Part shown: one piece after another, positions 62,541-64,000 of the stretch | Numbering within the stretch: the stretch's first letter is position 1 | Layout of the letters: each line of letters starts with the position of its first letter | Assembly: GCF_036898825.1 (NCBI RefSeq) | Contig: NZ_JARUND010000001.1 | Coordinates: 4,278,001-4,342,000 of the forward strand | Direction of reading: 5' to 3' | Origin: Streptomyces sp. B21-083 | Lineage (GTDB): Bacteria; Actinomycetota; Actinomycetes; Streptomycetales; Streptomycetaceae | DNA length: 64,000 nucleotides | The notes under the pieces: generated by a model | Databases searched by the model: none | What the model was told of the DNA's origin: nothing | The model's input: only the letters and a program-made list of their open reading frames with translations | Made by a program: the position numbers and the translations under genes

Positions 62541-63185
62541 ATGGGCCTCATCCACATCGAGATGTTCGCGACCCTCGACCTCGTCGGGCAGGCGCCCGGT
62601 GGGCCCGAGGAGGATCCGGCGGGGTTTCCGTTCGGCGGCTGGCAGGCGCCGCTGATGGACGAGGCGGCCGGAGCGCAGATCTTTGCCGCGTACGAGGGCA
62701 CGGACGCTCTTCTGCTCGGTCGGCGGACGTACGACATCTTCGCCGGGTACTGGCCGCACCAGAAGGGTGGCGAGGACAACGAGATCGCCACGCTCTTCAA
62801 CAGCGTCCCGAAGTATGTGGCGTCCCGTGGCACGCCCGACCTCTCGTGGGCCGGGTCCACGCACCTCGGCCCGGATCTGGCCGGCGCGGTGCGCGAGATC
62901 CGGGACCGGCACGAGAACGTGAAGGTCGTCGGCAGCCTGGACCTGGTGCAGACCCTGCTGCGCGAGAAGCTGTTCGACCGTCTCGACCTCTGGGTGCACC
63001 CGGTGGTCCTCGGCGTCGGCAAGAAGGTGTTCGACGAGGGCGCTGTGCCCACGAACATCACGCTCCTCGAACCGCCGGTAGCCAGCGCCAAAGGCACGGT
63101 GTACCTGCGCTACGGGCTCGCCGACGGCACCCCGGCGACAGGGGACATGAGCGCACCCGATCGCGGTGTCGGGCACGCCGCCTGA
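62541..63185 (+). CDS. DHFR/RibD-C-fold reductase
   Basis: 214 residues. IHIEMFATLDLVGQAPGG opens the fold; ALLLGRRTYDIFAGYWP is the NADP-binding region, and VKVVGSLDLVQTLLREKLFDRLDLWVHPVVLGVGKKVF matches the RibD C-terminal domain pattern. This broad family (YwjB/YyaP-like) usually has no assigned substrate. ATG 62541 follows GGGAG; the frame extends 69 codons upstream as polar sequence that I regard as non-coding. Confidence 0.88.
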   Translation: MGLIHIEMFATLDLVGQAPGGPEEDPAGFPFGGWQAPLMDEAAGAQIFAAYEGTDALLLGRRTYDIFAGYWPHQKGGEDNEIATLFNSVPKYVASRGTPDLSWAGSTHLGPDLAGAVREIRDRHENVKVVGSLDLVQTLLREKLFDRLDLWVHPVVLGVGKKVFDEGAVPTNITLLEPPVASAKGTVYLRYGLADGTPATGDMSAPDRGVGHAA

Positions 63186-63299
63186 AACCGCCCCGCGCCG
63201 GGCGGTACGTGTCGTCGGCGGTGAATCCGCCGGGCCACGGCCGACACACAATCGTCCGGCAGGCCCCGCGATCGCGGTGCGACGAAGACCGAGCGGCCC

Positions 63300-64000
63300 C
63301 TACGCGAATACCACCGTCCGCCGCCCGTTCAGCAGAATCCGGCGCTCCGCGTGCCACTTCACCGCCCGCGCCAGCGCCTGGCACTCCACATCGCGGCCAA
63401 TGGCCACCAGCTGGTCCGGAGTCACGTCGTGCGCGACCCGCTCGACCTCCTGCTCGATGATCGGGCCCTCGTCCAGGTCGGCCGTGACGTAGTGCGCGGT
63501 CGCGCCGATCAGCTTGACGCCTCGTGCGTGGGCCTGGTGGTACGGCTTGGCGCCCTTGAAGCTCGGGAGGAAGGAGTGGTGGATGTTGATGATCCGGCCG
63601 CTCAGCGCCTTGCACAGGTCGTCCGACAGCACCTGCATGTAGCGGGCCAGGACGACCAGTTCCACGTTCTCCTCGCGGACCAGCTCCAGGAGTCGCGCCT
63701 CGGCCTGTGCCTTCGTGTCCTTCGTCACCGGGATGTGGACGAAGGGGACGTCGTACGAGGCGACCAGCTCGGCGAAGTCCGTGTGGTTGGAGACGACCGC
63801 CGCGATGTCGACGGGCAGCGCGCCGATGCGGGCGCGGAAGAGGAGGTCGTTGAGGCAGTGGCCGAACTTGCTGACCATGAGGACGACCCGCATACGGTCC
63901 TCGGCCCGGTGGATCTGCCACTCCATGTGGAAGGCGTCACCGATCGCCGCGAAGCTCGCGCGCAGCTTGTCCACCGTCACCGGCGTCTCGCCCGAGAAGT
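63300..64000 (-). CDS. purU: Formyltetrahydrofolate deformylase, C-terminal part
   Basis: About 233 residues; the gene continues past the right edge. The end of the N-terminal ACT domain (TVDKLRASFAAIGDAFHMEWQIH) leads into the formyltransferase-fold catalytic domain: RVVLMVSKFGHCLNDLLFR, VVSNHTDFAEL, and the catalytic Asn/His/Asp set in INIHHSFLPSFKGAKPYHQAHARGVKLIGATAHYVTADLDEGPIIEQ. It hydrolyses 10-formyl-THF to formate for purine synthesis balance and one-carbon homeostasis. Confidence 0.95.
   Translation of the reverse strand, partial: FSGETPVTVDKLRASFAAIGDAFHMEWQIHRAEDRMRVVLMVSKFGHCLNDLLFRARIGALPVDIAAVVSNHTDFAELVASYDVPFVHIPVTKDTKAQAEARLLELVREENVELVVLARYMQVLSDDLCKALSGRIINIHHSFLPSFKGAKPYHQAHARGVKLIGATAHYVTADLDEGPIIEQEVERVAHDVTPDQLVAIGRDVECQALARAVKWHAERRILLNGRRTVVFA

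Overview
The window is high-GC actinobacterial chromosome and reads as Streptomyces. Supporting signs are very G/C-rich third codon positions, frequent GTG/TTG starts, SARP/NB-ARC and PQQ-kinase regulators, an ATP-binding/STAS/ECF sigma gene set, a Fur-katG pair, and known Streptomyces dispersed intergenic repeats (19352-19373, 46961-46982, 58672-58716). No rRNA, tRNA or CRISPR was seen.

The dominant theme is a scattered acyl-CoA catabolic gene set with actinobacterial steroid/polycyclic degradation flavour. It includes a FadD3-like ligase (1-566, cut by the left edge), thiolase-like + DUF35 + enoyl-CoA hydratase (677-3060), and a deazaflavin reductase + acyl-CoA dehydrogenase (23665-25394) divergent from a thiolase-like protein that lacks the nucleophilic Cys (25595-26764). 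A second DUF35 protein (31949-32404) is divergent from an FAD monooxygenase (32606-33781). Next come an NDP-forming acyl-CoA ligase + enoyl-CoA hydratase + flavin reductase (33930-37795). The last blocks are ADH/acyl-CoA dehydrogenase/SDR divergent from a cyclase (44721-48985), and two acyl-CoA dehydrogenases + amidohydrolase divergent from an AMP-forming ligase (50503-55516). Seven of the intergenic regions controlling these genes carry one or two copies of a CTGAC-N5-GTCAG palindrome, nine of them perfect across the window. I read this as one uncharacterised regulon joining unlinked operons. A TetR gene at 22890 is the best local candidate for its regulator.

Other regions, left to right. 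3081-4163 is an epoxide-hydrolase-like enzyme. 4334-5400 is a small wall-anchored protein with a class F sortase. 5505-6567 is an ECF sigma factor with a membrane partner. 6731-12141 holds two secreted proteins, an MFS exporter and a decayed DUF1211 membrane gene carrying a 10-bp tandem repeat. 12275-14224 is a TetR/TetX-like pair with three strong operators. 14349-19253 is a SARP regulator convergent with a DrrAB-type ABC exporter. 19400-21784 is a PQQ Ser/Thr kinase. 27567-30527 is Fur/KatG.

37858-44714 is an accessory island of genes and scars: an orphan antitoxin with a deleted VapC toxin, two decayed copies of the same MFS C-terminus about 3.1 kb apart, a KorSA-like GntR regulator with twin operators, a HEAT-like protein, a GNAT enzyme, a large serine recombinase, a pair of small proteins sharing an unusual N-Q-x-V-G-x-Q-x-N motif, and truncated resolvase, methyltransferase and AraC pieces.

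49401-59221 mixes signalling genes (ATP-binding anti-sigma, STAS, ECF sigma plus zinc-finger/MDMPI partner) with the last catabolic operon. 59336-64000 ends with an exonuclease, an ISAzo13-type remnant, an SDR, a conserved unknown, a DHFR-fold protein and purU, which runs off the right edge.
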